In this document: one piece after another, positions 38,886-47,426 of the stretch
Layout of the letters: each line of letters starts with the position of its first letter
How positions within the stretch are numbered: position 1 is the first letter of the stretch
NCBI RefSeq assembly: GCF_040790665.1
Contig: NZ_CP160849.1
Span: forward strand, 496,001 to 560,000
Source: Sulfitobacter pontiacus
Lineage (GTDB): Bacteria > Pseudomonadota > Alphaproteobacteria > Rhodobacterales > Rhodobacteraceae
Direction of reading: 5' to 3'
DNA length: 64,000 nucleotides
The notes under the pieces: generated by a model
Databases searched by the model: none
Seen by the model: only the letters and a program-made list of their open reading frames with translations
What the model was told of the DNA's origin: nothing
Made by a program: the position numbers and the translations under genes

Positions 38886-39946
38886 CCACACTACGCGACA
38901 TTCTACACAGCCGCATCGCGTCCAACGGGCCGATGCGGATCGACGAATATATGGCCACCTGCCTGCTGCACCCAACGCAGGGCTATTATACCACCCGTGA
39001 CCCCTTTGGTGCCCAAGGCGATTTCACCACTGCCCCCGAGATCAGCCAGATGTTCGGAGAGCTGTTGGGCCTGTGTCTCGCGCAGAGCTGGCTCGCCCAA
39101 GACGCGCCTTCGGCCTTCACCTTGGCCGAGCTTGGCCCCGGCCGCGGCACCCTGATGGCCGATATCCTGCGCGCGACCCGTAACGTGCCCGGCTTTATCG
39201 AGGCGGCGCGAGTTACGCTGGTAGAGGCGTCCCCGACGCTGCGCGATGTGCAGGCCAAGACCCTTGCGGGGCATCAGGTGATCTGGGCCGACGGGACCGA
39301 CGCGCTGCCCGACCAGCCGCTTTTTCTGGTGGCGAATGAATTTTTCGACGCGCTGCCGATCCGCCAGTTCGTCCGTGGCGATACATCGTGGCGCGAACGA
39401 CAGGTTGGGCTGGCGGACGGCGCGTTGAGCTTTGGGCTGGGGCCCGAGCTGCCGCAACCCGCGTTGGCCGACCGGCTGGCCGATACCACACCCGGCGATC
39501 TGGTCGAGGATTGCACCCAGCTTGCGCCGATCCTCCACCCGGTGTCGGAACGGATCGCGACCCACGGCGGTGCCGCGCTGATCGTGGATTATGGCGACTG
39601 GCACAGTCTGGGCGATACCTTGCAGGCGCTGCAGGGCCATGAAAAAGCCGATCCGCTGGCCGCCCCTGGCCAAGCCGATTTGACAGCACACGTCGATTTT
39701 GAAAAGCTTGCCCTCGCAGCCGCACCGGCTAGCCACACTCGCATCACCCCGCAGGGCGTCTTTCTTGAACGCCTCGGGATCACTCAACGCGCACAGACCC
39801 TTGCCAAGAGCATGACCGAGGACGCGCTGAACGCCCATGTCGCCGCACATAGACGCTTGACGCATCCGTCAGAAATGGGAAATTTGTTTAAAGTGATGGG
39901 GATTTATCCTCCGCACCATAGCCCGCCCCCAGGATTGGAACCATGA
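38882..39946 (+). CDS. SAM-dependent methyltransferase, MidA/NDUFAF7 family
   Basis: 354-residue class I methyltransferase. The N-terminal substrate part includes [20 protein letters not shown], and the SAM loop is [29 protein letters not shown] and [18 protein letters not shown] complete the PF02636 pattern. Eukaryotic NDUFAF7 methylates an arginine of complex I subunit NDUFS2. By homology the bacterial protein may act on NuoD, but that is inference. It is coupled by ATGA overlaps to lgt before and pgeF after. Confidence 0.9.
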   Translation: MTTLRDILHSRIASNGPMRIDEYMATCLLHPTQGYYTTRDPFGAQGDFTTAPEISQMFGELLGLCLAQSWLAQDAPSAFTLAELGPGRGTLMADILRATRNVPGFIEAARVTLVEASPTLRDVQAKTLAGHQVIWADGTDALPDQPLFLVANEFFDALPIRQFVRGDTSWRERQVGLADGALSFGLGPELPQPALADRLADTTPGDLVEDCTQLAPILHPVSERIATHGGAALIVDYGDWHSLGDTLQALQGHEKADPLAAPGQADLTAHVDFEKLALAAAPASHTRITPQGVFLERLGITQRAQTLAKSMTEDALNAHVAAHRRLTHPSEMGNLFKVMGIYPPHHSPPPGLEP

Positions 39947-40698
39947 CGCTGGAAATACTCACCTCCGATAGTCTTGGCGACGTGCGCCACGGTTTCTTTA
40001 CGCGCCGCGGCGGTGCTTCCTCTGGCGTGTTTGTCGGGCTGAATTGCGGGGTTGGCAGTTCCGACCAGCGCGAGGTCGTAGAGATCAATCGTGCCCGTGT
40101 CGCCGATGCAATGGACGTGGCACCGGACCATCTGGTTGGCGTGCATCAGATCCATTCCGCCACCGTCATTAGCGTCGATGGCCCCCTGAACGAGAAACCC
40201 CGCGCCGATGCGCTGGTCACCGCGACACCGGGGCTGGCCTTGTCGATCCTGACCGCTGATTGCCAGCCTGTGCTGTTCCACGACGCAGAGGCCGGCGTGA
40301 TCGGGGCGGCGCATGCCGGTTGGCGCGGCGCGCTCGACGGGGTGCTGACGGCCACGGTCGAGGCGATGGAAGACCTTGGCGCCACGCGCGACAATATCAC
40401 AGCGGTGATCGGCCCCTGCATCAGCCAGCGCGCCTATGAGGTCGGGCCAGAGTTCATCGACGCCTTCCTAGCAGAAGATCCGACATTCGCCCGCTATTTC
40501 GCAAATGGCACCGATGACCGGATGCAGTTCGATCTTGCGGGCTTTGGCCTGAACCGCCTGCGCGCCGCGGGTGTGGGCCATGCGGAATGGACGCGCCACT
40601 GCACCTATAGCGATGCTGATCGTTTCTATAGCTACCGTCGCAGCACCCACGCGAAAGAGGCTGACTATGGCCGGCTGATCGCTGCGATTGTGCTATAG
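39943..40698 (+). CDS. pgeF: Peptidoglycan editing factor / multicopper oxidase-type laccase domain protein
   Basis: 251-residue DUF152/YfiH-family protein. HGFFTRRGGASSG, QIHSATVI, LTADCQPVLFHD with the metal-binding Cys, and GAAHAGWRGALDGVL with the metal-site His residues are all present. Family members act as purine nucleoside phosphorylase/deaminase (mammalian FAMIN) or in removing wrong amino acids from peptidoglycan precursors (E. coli). It is the third gene of the lgt operon, started by ATGA overlap. Confidence 0.93.
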   Translation: MTLEILTSDSLGDVRHGFFTRRGGASSGVFVGLNCGVGSSDQREVVEINRARVADAMDVAPDHLVGVHQIHSATVISVDGPLNEKPRADALVTATPGLALSILTADCQPVLFHDAEAGVIGAAHAGWRGALDGVLTATVEAMEDLGATRDNITAVIGPCISQRAYEVGPEFIDAFLAEDPTFARYFANGTDDRMQFDLAGFGLNRLRAAGVGHAEWTRHCTYSDADRFYSYRRSTHAKEADYGRLIAAIVL

Positions 40699-40965
40699 AA
40701 GCGTGAATTTAGGCAGCAATGCGACAGGCACCTGCCCAGATTTCGCCCCATAGCTGGCCAGCAGCCTGTTTGAATGGCGGCGCATTTTCTACCACAGGTC
40801 ATAAATTCAAGGGTGTTCCGCGCTTTTGAGGCCGTGCCACAAACCGCGCCCAGGTCTGCTCGAATTATCTGTATTTTTTCGCGAAATGTCCAATCGGTGC
40901 CCGAAAGCATTTGCATAGTGATCCTCGACGAAAGGGCATTGCCCATAGACAATAGGATACAGAGC

Positions 40966-41109
40966 ATGAAAACCAACGCACGCTTCATCAAATCGGTTAT
41001 CGACGCTTCCAACAAGGAAGGCGTGAACCTGCCTTGGTCCCGTGGCACACGCCGCGCCGCGTTTATCGCGAAACGCGCTGCCCTGACGTCCCAGCAAAAA
41101 GCCGCCTGA
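40966..41109 (+). CDS. Small basic protein, 47 residues
   Basis: 47 residues: MKTNARFIKSVIDAS, then MPWSRG-like NLPWSRGTRRAAFIAKRAA. Similar short proteins are, from memory, frequent in Rhodobacterales; no function is known to me. AGGA lies 8 bases before the ATG at 40966. A longer in-frame start at 40774 would add a low-quality extension. The basic helix with RGTRR could bind nucleic acid (guess). It stands alone, with a 267-base upstream gap that must hold its promoter. Confidence 0.65.
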   Translation: MKTNARFIKSVIDASNKEGVNLPWSRGTRRAAFIAKRAALTSQQKAA

Positions 41110-41309
41110 ACAGGGTCGGCTTACGGCCCCGGGGTTCTTGGGCCAGCCGGTGACCCTGCGCGCGACGGGCGGGTGCCTGTCCACACAGATGGTTTGAGAC
41201 CGATCACAAACATTCTCTGCGCGCGGGCCTCTCTCGCGCGGATTAATCCGGATCGCAGGTGTTTCAGCGGGGGCTAGGCACGTGGGATCGACCATATAAA
41301 GGTCACATT

Positions 41310-42092
41310 ATGACATTGCATACTGCCCCCGATTTCATCCCCTCCCCTACACATACGGCGCAATCAGCAGCCTCCCGTTCGGTTATGCGGGAGGCGCGTG
41401 CCAGATCTACCGGACGCACCCGCGCGTATGAGATTGCGGTGCTGCGTCAGGACGGCTCCGTCTTTGTGACCGAAGGCTACGCCCCTGCCACACCGTTGTT
41501 CGAAGAACCGTTTTCCGCTTTCGCCCATGGCACGTTGATCAGCACGACCCAAGGGGAAATCCCGGTCGAAGACCTTTGCCCCGGTGACCGGATCGTACAG
41601 GCCGACGGGCTGCACACTCCGCTTCTTTGGGTTGGATCAAGCAAGTTCGTCCCTGCGGATATCGGCCATCGCACGCCGCTTGTACGGGTCATGGCGGACA
41701 GTCTAGGGCTGGCGCGCCCCTCTGGTTTCCTGACCTTCGGCCCCGCTGCGCGCATCCTGCATACGCCACAAAGTCTTCGCGGCGCAGAACAGACGCGCAA
41801 GGTCTTTACCCTGATGCGAGATCTGGTGGACGGGGTGAATATAATCGAAATTCAGCCTCCGACGCCGGTACGGCTGTATCACTTGGGTCTTGCCCGTCAT
41901 GCCGCGATCAGCGTCAGCGGTCTGGAGATGGAGACATTTCACCCCGGCCCGTCGACAATCGCAGCCCTGCCGCTGCATCAACGTGACGCGTTTTTATCAA
42001 TGTTTCCGCATATCGGTGGTGCCAAAGACTTTGGCCCGCTGTGCCACCCCCGCGCGTCAGAACGGTCAGACCCGATCTACGCTGCGCAATAG
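41310..42092 (+). CDS. Hint-domain protein lacking the catalytic residues
   Basis: 260 residues. About 60-200 form a Hedgehog/intein (Hint_2) fold: AFAHGTLISTTQGEIPVEDL, PGDRIVQADGLHTPLLWVG and the end block YHLGLARHAAISVSGLEMES-like sequence to FHPG. In active Hint domains the first position is Cys (CFxxGT); here it is Ala. The SPQHR-like histidine block is GPAARIL. Self-cleavage is therefore unlikely. AAAGG lies 7 bases before the ATG at 41310. Related inactive Hint proteins seem common in roseobacters (memory). Function unknown. Confidence 0.8.
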   Translation: MTLHTAPDFIPSPTHTAQSAASRSVMREARARSTGRTRAYEIAVLRQDGSVFVTEGYAPATPLFEEPFSAFAHGTLISTTQGEIPVEDLCPGDRIVQADGLHTPLLWVGSSKFVPADIGHRTPLVRVMADSLGLARPSGFLTFGPAARILHTPQSLRGAEQTRKVFTLMRDLVDGVNIIEIQPPTPVRLYHLGLARHAAISVSGLEMETFHPGPSTIAALPLHQRDAFLSMFPHIGGAKDFGPLCHPRASERSDPIYAAQ

Positions 42093-42095
42093 CCC

Positions 42096-42596
42096 TTAGG
42101 GTTCGCTTTTCAGACGGCTTTCCAGCACATCAAAAGGCACGCCCGGTTCGTCTTTGGCCGGGCGGATCACAAGGCTGGTTTTGACGCTTTCCACATTGGG
42201 AGTCGTCAGCAATTGTCCGGTCAGAAAGCTCTGGAAGCTGGACAGATCGGGGGCGACGCATTTCAGCAGGAAATCCACCTCGCCGTTGAGCATGTGACAT
42301 TCGCGGACCAGCGGCCAGTTGCGGCACTTCTCTTCAAAGGCGGTGAGGTCGGATTCAGCCTGGCTGGCCAGACCGACCATCGCGAAGACCTGTACCTCGA
42401 ACCCCAGCTCGCGCGCGTTAACATTCGCGTGGTAGCCGCGGATATATCCGCTTTCCTCAAGGGTCCGGACCCGGCGCAGGCACGGCGGTGCAGAGATGCC
42501 TACACGTTTGGCCAACTCAACGTTGGTCATGCGCCCGTCCGCCTGCAATTCGGCTAAAATTTTCCGATCAATCGGATCAAGCCGCGTCCCTGCCAT
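42096..42596 (-). CDS. Lrp/AsnC family transcriptional regulator
   Basis: 166-residue feast/famine regulator. The HTH (about 5-50) shows LDPIDRKILAELQADGRMTN and RVGISAPPCLRRVRTLEESG. The C-terminal RAM ligand domain has the GFEVQVFAMVGL strand and ECHMLNGEVDFLLKCVAPD. The effector is normally an amino acid. It lies divergent from trxB with a 219-base gap between them; control of itself or of trxB from that gap is possible. Confidence 0.95.
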   Translation of the reverse strand: MAGTRLDPIDRKILAELQADGRMTNVELAKRVGISAPPCLRRVRTLEESGYIRGYHANVNARELGFEVQVFAMVGLASQAESDLTAFEEKCRNWPLVRECHMLNGEVDFLLKCVAPDLSSFQSFLTGQLLTTPNVESVKTSLVIRPAKDEPGVPFDVLESRLKSEP

Positions 42597-42815
42597 AATA
42601 CCCCCATAGGATTTTCAATTGTTATAGCACCAACATCGTTGGACGCAATAATCTTTCGCCGGTGCGCAATGTTCTGAATTCAAGCAAAAATCAACCGCAT
42701 TTTCGATGACGGCGATCTTTGCAGGGCGGATATGCAAACTTGGGGTTTAAGGCAACCCGAGGGGCGTCTATATCGGTTGGAACGCAACAAATGACACATT
42801 CTGGGGTTCTTTATC

Positions 42816-43820
42816 ATGGCCGAAACTCGCGAAACCAAGCTTTTGATCATCGGCTCCGGCCCTGCTGGATATACTGCCGGTGTCTATGCCAGCCGCGCGA
42901 TGCTGAACCCGATCCTTGTACAAGGCATCGAACCGGGCGGGCAGTTGACCACCACAACCGAGGTTGAAAACTGGCCCGGCGACAGCGAGGTGCAGGGCCC
43001 CGATCTGATGATCCGCATGCAGGACCACGCCAAGGCGATGGGGACCGAGATCATCGGCGACATCATCACCGATCTGGACCTGTCCAGCCGCCCCTTCCAC
43101 GCCAAGGGCGACAGCGGCACGACCTATGTGGCCGACGCCGTGATCCTTGCAACAGGTGCACGGGCAAAATGGCTGGGGCTTGAGACCGAAGAGAAGTTCA
43201 AAGGCTTCGGCGTTTCGGCCTGTGCCACCTGCGACGGCTTCTTCTATCGCAATCAGGAAATCGTGGTCATCGGGGGTGGCAACACCGCCGTGGAAGAAGC
43301 GCTGTTCCTGACCAACTTCGCCTCCAAGGTCACCTTGATCCACCGCCGGGACGAGCTGCGCGCCGAGAAGATCCTGATCGACCGGCTGATGAAAAATCCA
43401 AAGATCGAACCGCTGTGGTTCCACCAACTGGATGAAGTCTATGGTACCGATGCGCCGCTTGGTGTCGAAGGGGTCAAGGTCAAGCATGTCGAAACCGGCG
43501 AGATCACCGATATTCCGTGCAAAGGTGTCTTCGTCGCCATCGGCCACGCGCCCGCGAATGAACTGGTCAAGGATACGCTGGAAACGCATATGGGCGGCTA
43601 TGTCGTCACCAAGCCGGACAGCACCGAAACCTCTGTCCCCGGTGTATTCGCGGCGGGCGACCTGACCGACCACAAATACCGTCAGGCCGTGACCAGCGCC
43701 GGCATGGGCTGCATGGCCGCGCTAGAGGCTGAACGATTCCTTGCGGAAGTTGGCGATGACGAAGGCAAAGACACATCGCTGCCGCTTGGCTATGGAGCCG
43801 AGGTAAAAGACGACGCATAA
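42816..43820 (+). CDS. trxB: Thioredoxin-disulfide reductase
   Basis: 334-residue FAD/NADPH flavoprotein that reduces thioredoxin. The FAD motif is [20 protein letters not shown], the redox pair Cys-Ala-Thr-Cys is in [11 protein letters not shown], and the NADPH fold is [16 protein letters not shown]. The C-terminal FAD block [20 protein letters not shown] is complete. No thioredoxin gene is adjacent. The ribosome site is weak (GGGG 9 bases upstream). Confidence 0.97.
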   Translation: MAETRETKLLIIGSGPAGYTAGVYASRAMLNPILVQGIEPGGQLTTTTEVENWPGDSEVQGPDLMIRMQDHAKAMGTEIIGDIITDLDLSSRPFHAKGDSGTTYVADAVILATGARAKWLGLETEEKFKGFGVSACATCDGFFYRNQEIVVIGGGNTAVEEALFLTNFASKVTLIHRRDELRAEKILIDRLMKNPKIEPLWFHQLDEVYGTDAPLGVEGVKVKHVETGEITDIPCKGVFVAIGHAPANELVKDTLETHMGGYVVTKPDSTETSVPGVFAAGDLTDHKYRQAVTSAGMGCMAALEAERFLAEVGDDEGKDTSLPLGYGAEVKDDA

Positions 43821-43838
43821 CGTTCGCCTAGGATGGCA

Positions 43839-43871
43839 TTTGCTGGGATAAGATTGCCTTTTCCCAGCAAA
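43839..43871 (+). terminator. Hairpin after trxB
   Basis: Perfect 10-bp stem TTTGCTGGGA / TCCCAGCAAA with a 13-base loop. It is followed by A rather than T residues, so efficiency on the plus strand is uncertain. Confidence 0.5.
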
Positions 43872-43987
43872 AAACACGTCGCTGTCCGTAATTCGCCGCA
43901 AAGCGGCTACAAAGGTTGCCTAGCCCAATCGGTGCGGTCTATCAGCCCGAATATTCGAATTTGAACCTAAAATATTGCGAGACGCCC

Positions 43988-45700
43988 ATGCAAACGCCCA
44001 ACCTTGCTCCGATCCCTGAACTCTATGTCTCTTACGACTCGGCGCAGAAGCTGAAGGTGGAAGCTGGCGATCTGGTCAGCCATGACCTGACGCCGCGCCA
44101 GATCTGCGATCTAGAGCTGCTGATGAACGGTGGCTTCAACCCTCTTAAGGGTTTCTTGACCGAAGAAGACTATGACGGTGTTGTCGAAAACATGCGTCTG
44201 GCGGATGGGTCGCTGTGGCCGATGCCGATCAACCTTGATGTGTCCGAAAAGTTTGCCGAAGGGCTCGAGATCGGGCAGGACATTGCGCTGCGCGATCAGG
44301 AAGGCGTGATTTTGGCGGTCATGACCGTCACCGACCGTTGGGCCCCAAACAAGGCCCGCGAGGCAGAGAAAGTCTTTGGCGCGGATGACAGCGCGCATCC
44401 GGCGGTGAACTATCTGCACAACACCGCGGGCAACGTCTATCTGGGCGGCCCTGTGACGGGCATCCAGCAGCCCGTCCACTATGATTTCAAGGCGCGTCGC
44501 GACACGCCGAACGAGCTGCGCGCCTATTTCCGCAAGATGGGTTGGCGCAAGGTTGTGGCCTTCCAGACCCGCAACCCCCTGCACCGGGCACACCAGGAAC
44601 TGACCTTCCGCGCCGCGCGTGAAGCGCAGGCGAACCTTCTGATCCACCCCGTTGTCGGCCTGACCAAGCCCGGCGATGTGGACCACTTTACCCGCGTGCG
44701 CTGCTACGAGGCCGTGCTGAACAAATACCCCGCCGCCACCACCGCGATGAGCCTGCTGAACCTCGCCATGCGCATGGCCGGCCCCCGCGAGGCGGTGTGG
44801 CACGGTCTGATCCGCAAGAACCACGGCTGCACCCATTTCATCGTGGGCCGCGACCATGCGGGCCCCGGCAAGAACTCTGCCGGTGAGGATTTCTATGGTC
44901 CCTATGACGCGCAGGATCTGTTCCGCGCCCATGAGGAAGAAATGGGCATCGAAATGGTTGACTTCAAACATATGGTTTGGGTCGCCGAGCGCGCACAATA
45001 CGAGGCGATTGACGAGATCGAAGACAAGGATGACATCACCATCCTCAACATCTCGGGCACCGAGTTGCGTCGCCGGCTGCAGGAAGGGCTGGAAATCCCC
45101 GAATGGTTCTCCTTCCCCGAGGTGGTTGAAGAGCTGCGCCGCACCAAGCCGCCACGCAACAAGCAGGGCTTTACCGTCTTCTTCACCGGTTTCTCAGGCT
45201 CGGGGAAATCGACAATCGCCAATGCTTTAATGGTCAAACTGATGGAGATGGGCGGCCGTCCCGTCACGCTTCTGGATGGCGATATCGTTCGCAAAAACCT
45301 GTCGTCGGAATTGGGCTTTAGCAAAGAGCACCGCGATCTGAACATCCGCCGCATCGGCTATGTCGCCTCCGAGATCACCAAGAACGGCGGCATCGCCATC
45401 TGTGCGCCGATTGCACCTTACGCCACCACCCGCCGCGCCGTGCGCGAAGACGTGGAAAGCTTTGGCGCCTTCGTCGAGGTCCATGTCGCCACCTCCATCG
45501 AGGAATGCGAACGCCGCGACCGCAAGGGGCTGTACAAGCTGGCGCGCGAAGGCAAGATCAAGGAATTCACAGGGATTTCAGACCCCTATGACGTTCCCGA
45601 AACCCCCGAACTGCGCGTCGAGACAGAGAATGTCGACGTGGACAACTGCGCGCATCAGGTGCTGCTCAAGCTGGAAAGCATGGGGCTGATTAAGGGGTAA
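43988..45700 (+). CDS. Fused sulfate adenylyltransferase / adenylylsulfate kinase
   Basis: 570-residue fusion. The N-terminal ATP sulfurylase (about 1-385) is of the homo-oligomeric type with FQTRNPLHRAHQELTFRAA and FIVGRDHAGPGKNS. The C-terminal APS kinase (about 390-570) has the P-loop FFTGFSGSGKSTIANAL and DGDIVRKNLSSELGFSKEHR. It converts sulfate to APS and then PAPS, for assimilation and for sulfotransferases such as the one at 11064. The ATG at 43988 is chosen over a TTG at 43916. Single gene followed by a strong terminator. Confidence 0.96.
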   Translation: MQTPNLAPIPELYVSYDSAQKLKVEAGDLVSHDLTPRQICDLELLMNGGFNPLKGFLTEEDYDGVVENMRLADGSLWPMPINLDVSEKFAEGLEIGQDIALRDQEGVILAVMTVTDRWAPNKAREAEKVFGADDSAHPAVNYLHNTAGNVYLGGPVTGIQQPVHYDFKARRDTPNELRAYFRKMGWRKVVAFQTRNPLHRAHQELTFRAAREAQANLLIHPVVGLTKPGDVDHFTRVRCYEAVLNKYPAATTAMSLLNLAMRMAGPREAVWHGLIRKNHGCTHFIVGRDHAGPGKNSAGEDFYGPYDAQDLFRAHEEEMGIEMVDFKHMVWVAERAQYEAIDEIEDKDDITILNISGTELRRRLQEGLEIPEWFSFPEVVEELRRTKPPRNKQGFTVFFTGFSGSGKSTIANALMVKLMEMGGRPVTLLDGDIVRKNLSSELGFSKEHRDLNIRRIGYVASEITKNGGIAICAPIAPYATTRRAVREDVESFGAFVEVHVATSIEECERRDRKGLYKLAREGKIKEFTGISDPYDVPETPELRVETENVDVDNCAHQVLLKLESMGLIKG

Positions 45701-45723
45701 CCCTTTCGCCAAGTCGGATACAG

Positions 45724-45752
45724 AAAGGCCAGCCCTCATAGGCTGGCCTTTT
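45724..45752 (+). terminator. Terminator after sat-cysC
   Basis: AAAGGCCAGCC / GGCTGGCCTTTT inverted repeat with a 6-base loop and T-run. Confidence 0.9.
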
Positions 45753-45779
45753 ACGTGCGCGTTGTTGGACGTCGTGCAC

Positions 45780-45810
45780 AAAAAAGGGCCGCAAAACAGC
45801 GACCCTTTTT
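45780..45810 (-). terminator. Terminator for the hsp20-DUF1150 transcript
   Basis: AAAAAAGGG and GC pairing with GC and CCCTTTTT around a short A-rich loop. It lies just after the DUF1150 stop on the minus strand, where it is followed by T residues. Confidence 0.8.
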
Positions 45811-45832
45811 GTTTAATTTTATATGTTGCGCC

Positions 45833-46051
45833 TTAATGCACCATCACGGGCGCATAGTCATGATCGCGCGCGAGGCTAAAGGCGAGCTTGCGGTCACCGA
45901 CCAGCGCCAGCTGCTGCCCTTCGGCGTCATGCACGGCGTATAGCTGTTTTAGCCCTTCCGCCTGCTCGCGCACTTCGAGGGGAAGGTCGGACACGGCAAT
46001 CATCTTGACGTAGACGGTACGGTCCTGAACATGCGTTTCTTCGTTATGCAT
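45833..46051 (-). CDS. DUF1150 family protein
   Basis: 72-residue protein: VYVKMIAVSDLPLEVREQAE, LYAVHDAEGQQLALVGDRKL and the end block AFSLARDHDYAPVMVH are the DUF1150 pattern, an alphaproteobacterial family of unknown function. The ATG at 46051 starts one base after the hsp20 stop, and AGGGGA inside the end of hsp20 provides the ribosome site. The tight link to a small heat-shock protein suggests a role in the same stress response (inference). Confidence 0.9.
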   Translation of the reverse strand: MHNEETHVQDRTVYVKMIAVSDLPLEVREQAEGLKQLYAVHDAEGQQLALVGDRKLAFSLARDHDYAPVMVH

Positions 46052-46052
46052 T

Positions 46053-46469
46053 TTATTCCCCTTTTCTGATCTTGATGGTCTGAACGACTTTTTCGGGCTT
46101 CGCGCGGGTGAGATCGACGTGTAACAGGCCGTTTTCAATCAGCGCTTCGCCAACGTCTACACCGTCGGCCAGTACGAAGGATCGTTGGAACTGGCGTGCG
46201 GCGATCCCGCGGTGCAAAAAGATTCGGTCTTCTTGCGTGTCGACCTGACGGCCACGGATCACAAGCTGTCTATCCTCAACGGTTATAGAGAGATCTTGTT
46301 CCGCAAAACCTGCGACCGCAAGCGTAATGCGGTAGCTATAGTCCGATGTTTGTTCAATGTTGAACGGTGGATAGCCTTCGTTTCCGGCCTTCGCCGTACG
46401 TTCCATCACCCGTTCCAACTGCTCGAAACCCAGCATATGCGGGTAGGAAGCCAGCGTTAATTTCGTCAT
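46053..46469 (-). CDS. Small heat-shock protein, Hsp20/IbpA type
   Basis: 138-residue ATP-independent holdase chaperone. The alpha-crystallin domain covers about 32-125: YPPFNIEQTSDYSYRITLAV, then the hydrophobic FAEQDLSITVEDRQLVIRG and the C-terminal GLLHVDLTRAKPE. The N-terminal SYPHMLGFEQLERVMERTAK is IbpA-like. A sigma-32-like promoter lies 66 bases upstream. DUF1150 follows with one base between. Confidence 0.95.
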   Translation of the reverse strand: MTKLTLASYPHMLGFEQLERVMERTAKAGNEGYPPFNIEQTSDYSYRITLAVAGFAEQDLSITVEDRQLVIRGRQVDTQEDRIFLHRGIAARQFQRSFVLADGVDVGEALIENGLLHVDLTRAKPEKVVQTIKIRKGE

Positions 46470-46534
46470 AAGACACGTCCTTTAAGATAAGCGACAGTCA
46501 GTCATCCGGCCCCGTATTCGGCGACCTGCATCAA

Positions 46535-46563
46535 ATATGGGGGCCATGGGGGCAGGACGCAAG
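46535..46563 (-). promoter_or_regulatory. Sigma-32 (RpoH)-type promoter for hsp20
   Basis: On the minus strand CTTGCGT, 14 bases, then CCCCATAT. The consensus for E. coli sigma-32 is CTTGAAA-N11-15-CCCCATNT, so the -10 part matches fully and the -35 part in five of seven. Correct distance and strand for hsp20. Confidence 0.6.
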
Positions 46564-46630
46564 GGCTATGCCTTTGAATTGCAACCGCCTATATTCGCAG
46601 GCCTAGATATAGCAAGAATCAGCCAAACCT

Positions 46631-46855
46631 ATGAATCCTCCCTCCGACCTGTCGATGAAGAATGACGATGTCCTGCGTGTCGAGCTTGAGGTGTTTCGCC
46701 GCGAGCATCGCGATCTGGATGATGCCATTCAGGCGCTGGTCGACAAGGGGACAGGCGATCAGCTGACGCTGCAGCGGCTGAAAAAACGCAAGCTGCGCCT
46801 GAAAGACCTGATTGCCCAGATCGAAGACCGGCTGACCCCCGATATTACCGCCTGA
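46631..46855 (+). CDS. YdcH family (DUF465) protein
   Basis: 74-residue helical hairpin protein: RVELEVFRREHRDLDDAIQA and LTLQRLKKRKLRLKDLIAQI are the two conserved helices of DUF465/YdcH. Function unknown; members are common small cytoplasmic proteins. An alternative start at 46655 would remove 8 residues. It precedes purE by 82 bases in the same direction. Confidence 0.88.
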   Translation: MNPPSDLSMKNDDVLRVELEVFRREHRDLDDAIQALVDKGTGDQLTLQRLKKRKLRLKDLIAQIEDRLTPDITA

Positions 46856-46937
46856 CAGCGCCCGCCAGCGGATTGCCACGCGGGCGATCATGGCTATAGT
46901 GCGCGCTTCTTATACGCTCTAGCAAAGGCCCCTTTTC

Positions 46938-47426
46938 ATGGAAAATCCACCTGTCGGCATCATCATGGGCTCGCAGTCCGATTGGGCCACGATGCGCGAA
47001 GCAGCGACGCTGCTGGATGAACTTGGTATCGCTTATGAGGCCAAGATCGTATCGGCACACCGCACTCCCGACCGGTTGTGGAGCTATGGGAAAACCGCCG
47101 CCGACCGTGGCCTGCAGGTGATCATCGCCGGTGCGGGTGGTGCTGCGCATTTGCCCGGCATGATGGCGTCCAAGACCCGCGTGCCGGTGATCGGCGTGCC
47201 GGTGCAGACCAAGGCGCTGTCGGGTGTGGATTCGCTTTATTCTATCGTGCAGATGCCCCGGGGCTTTCCGGTCGCGACCATGGCGATCGGTGCAGCAGGT
47301 GCCGCGAATGCCGCGTTGATGGCTGCGGGCATTCTGGCCCTCCAAGACCCTGCCCTTGCCGCCCGTCTTGACGCTTGGCGCGATGCGCTCAGCGCGTCTA
47401 TCCCAGAGGAGCCTTTGGATGACTGA
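46938..47426 (+). CDS. purE: N5-carboxyaminoimidazole ribonucleotide mutase
   Basis: 162-residue class I PurE, moving the carboxylate from N5-CAIR to C4 in purine synthesis. [20 protein letters not shown] at the N-terminus, the active-site His in [12 protein letters not shown] and [15 protein letters not shown] are diagnostic. It works in sequence with PurK, whose start codon lies inside its last codons (8-base overlap). Confidence 0.97.
   Translation: MENPPVGIIMGSQSDWATMREAATLLDELGIAYEAKIVSAHRTPDRLWSYGKTAADRGLQVIIAGAGGAAHLPGMMASKTRVPVIGVPVQTKALSGVDSLYSIVQMPRGFPVATMAIGAAGAANAALMAAGILALQDPALAARLDAWRDALSASIPEEPLDD

Noticed and set aside
41215..41245. CGCGCG...CGCGCG inverted repeat before the Hint gene as a terminator
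   Set aside because: Short alternating CG stem with no T-run; such matches are expected by chance in this GC-rich DNA.
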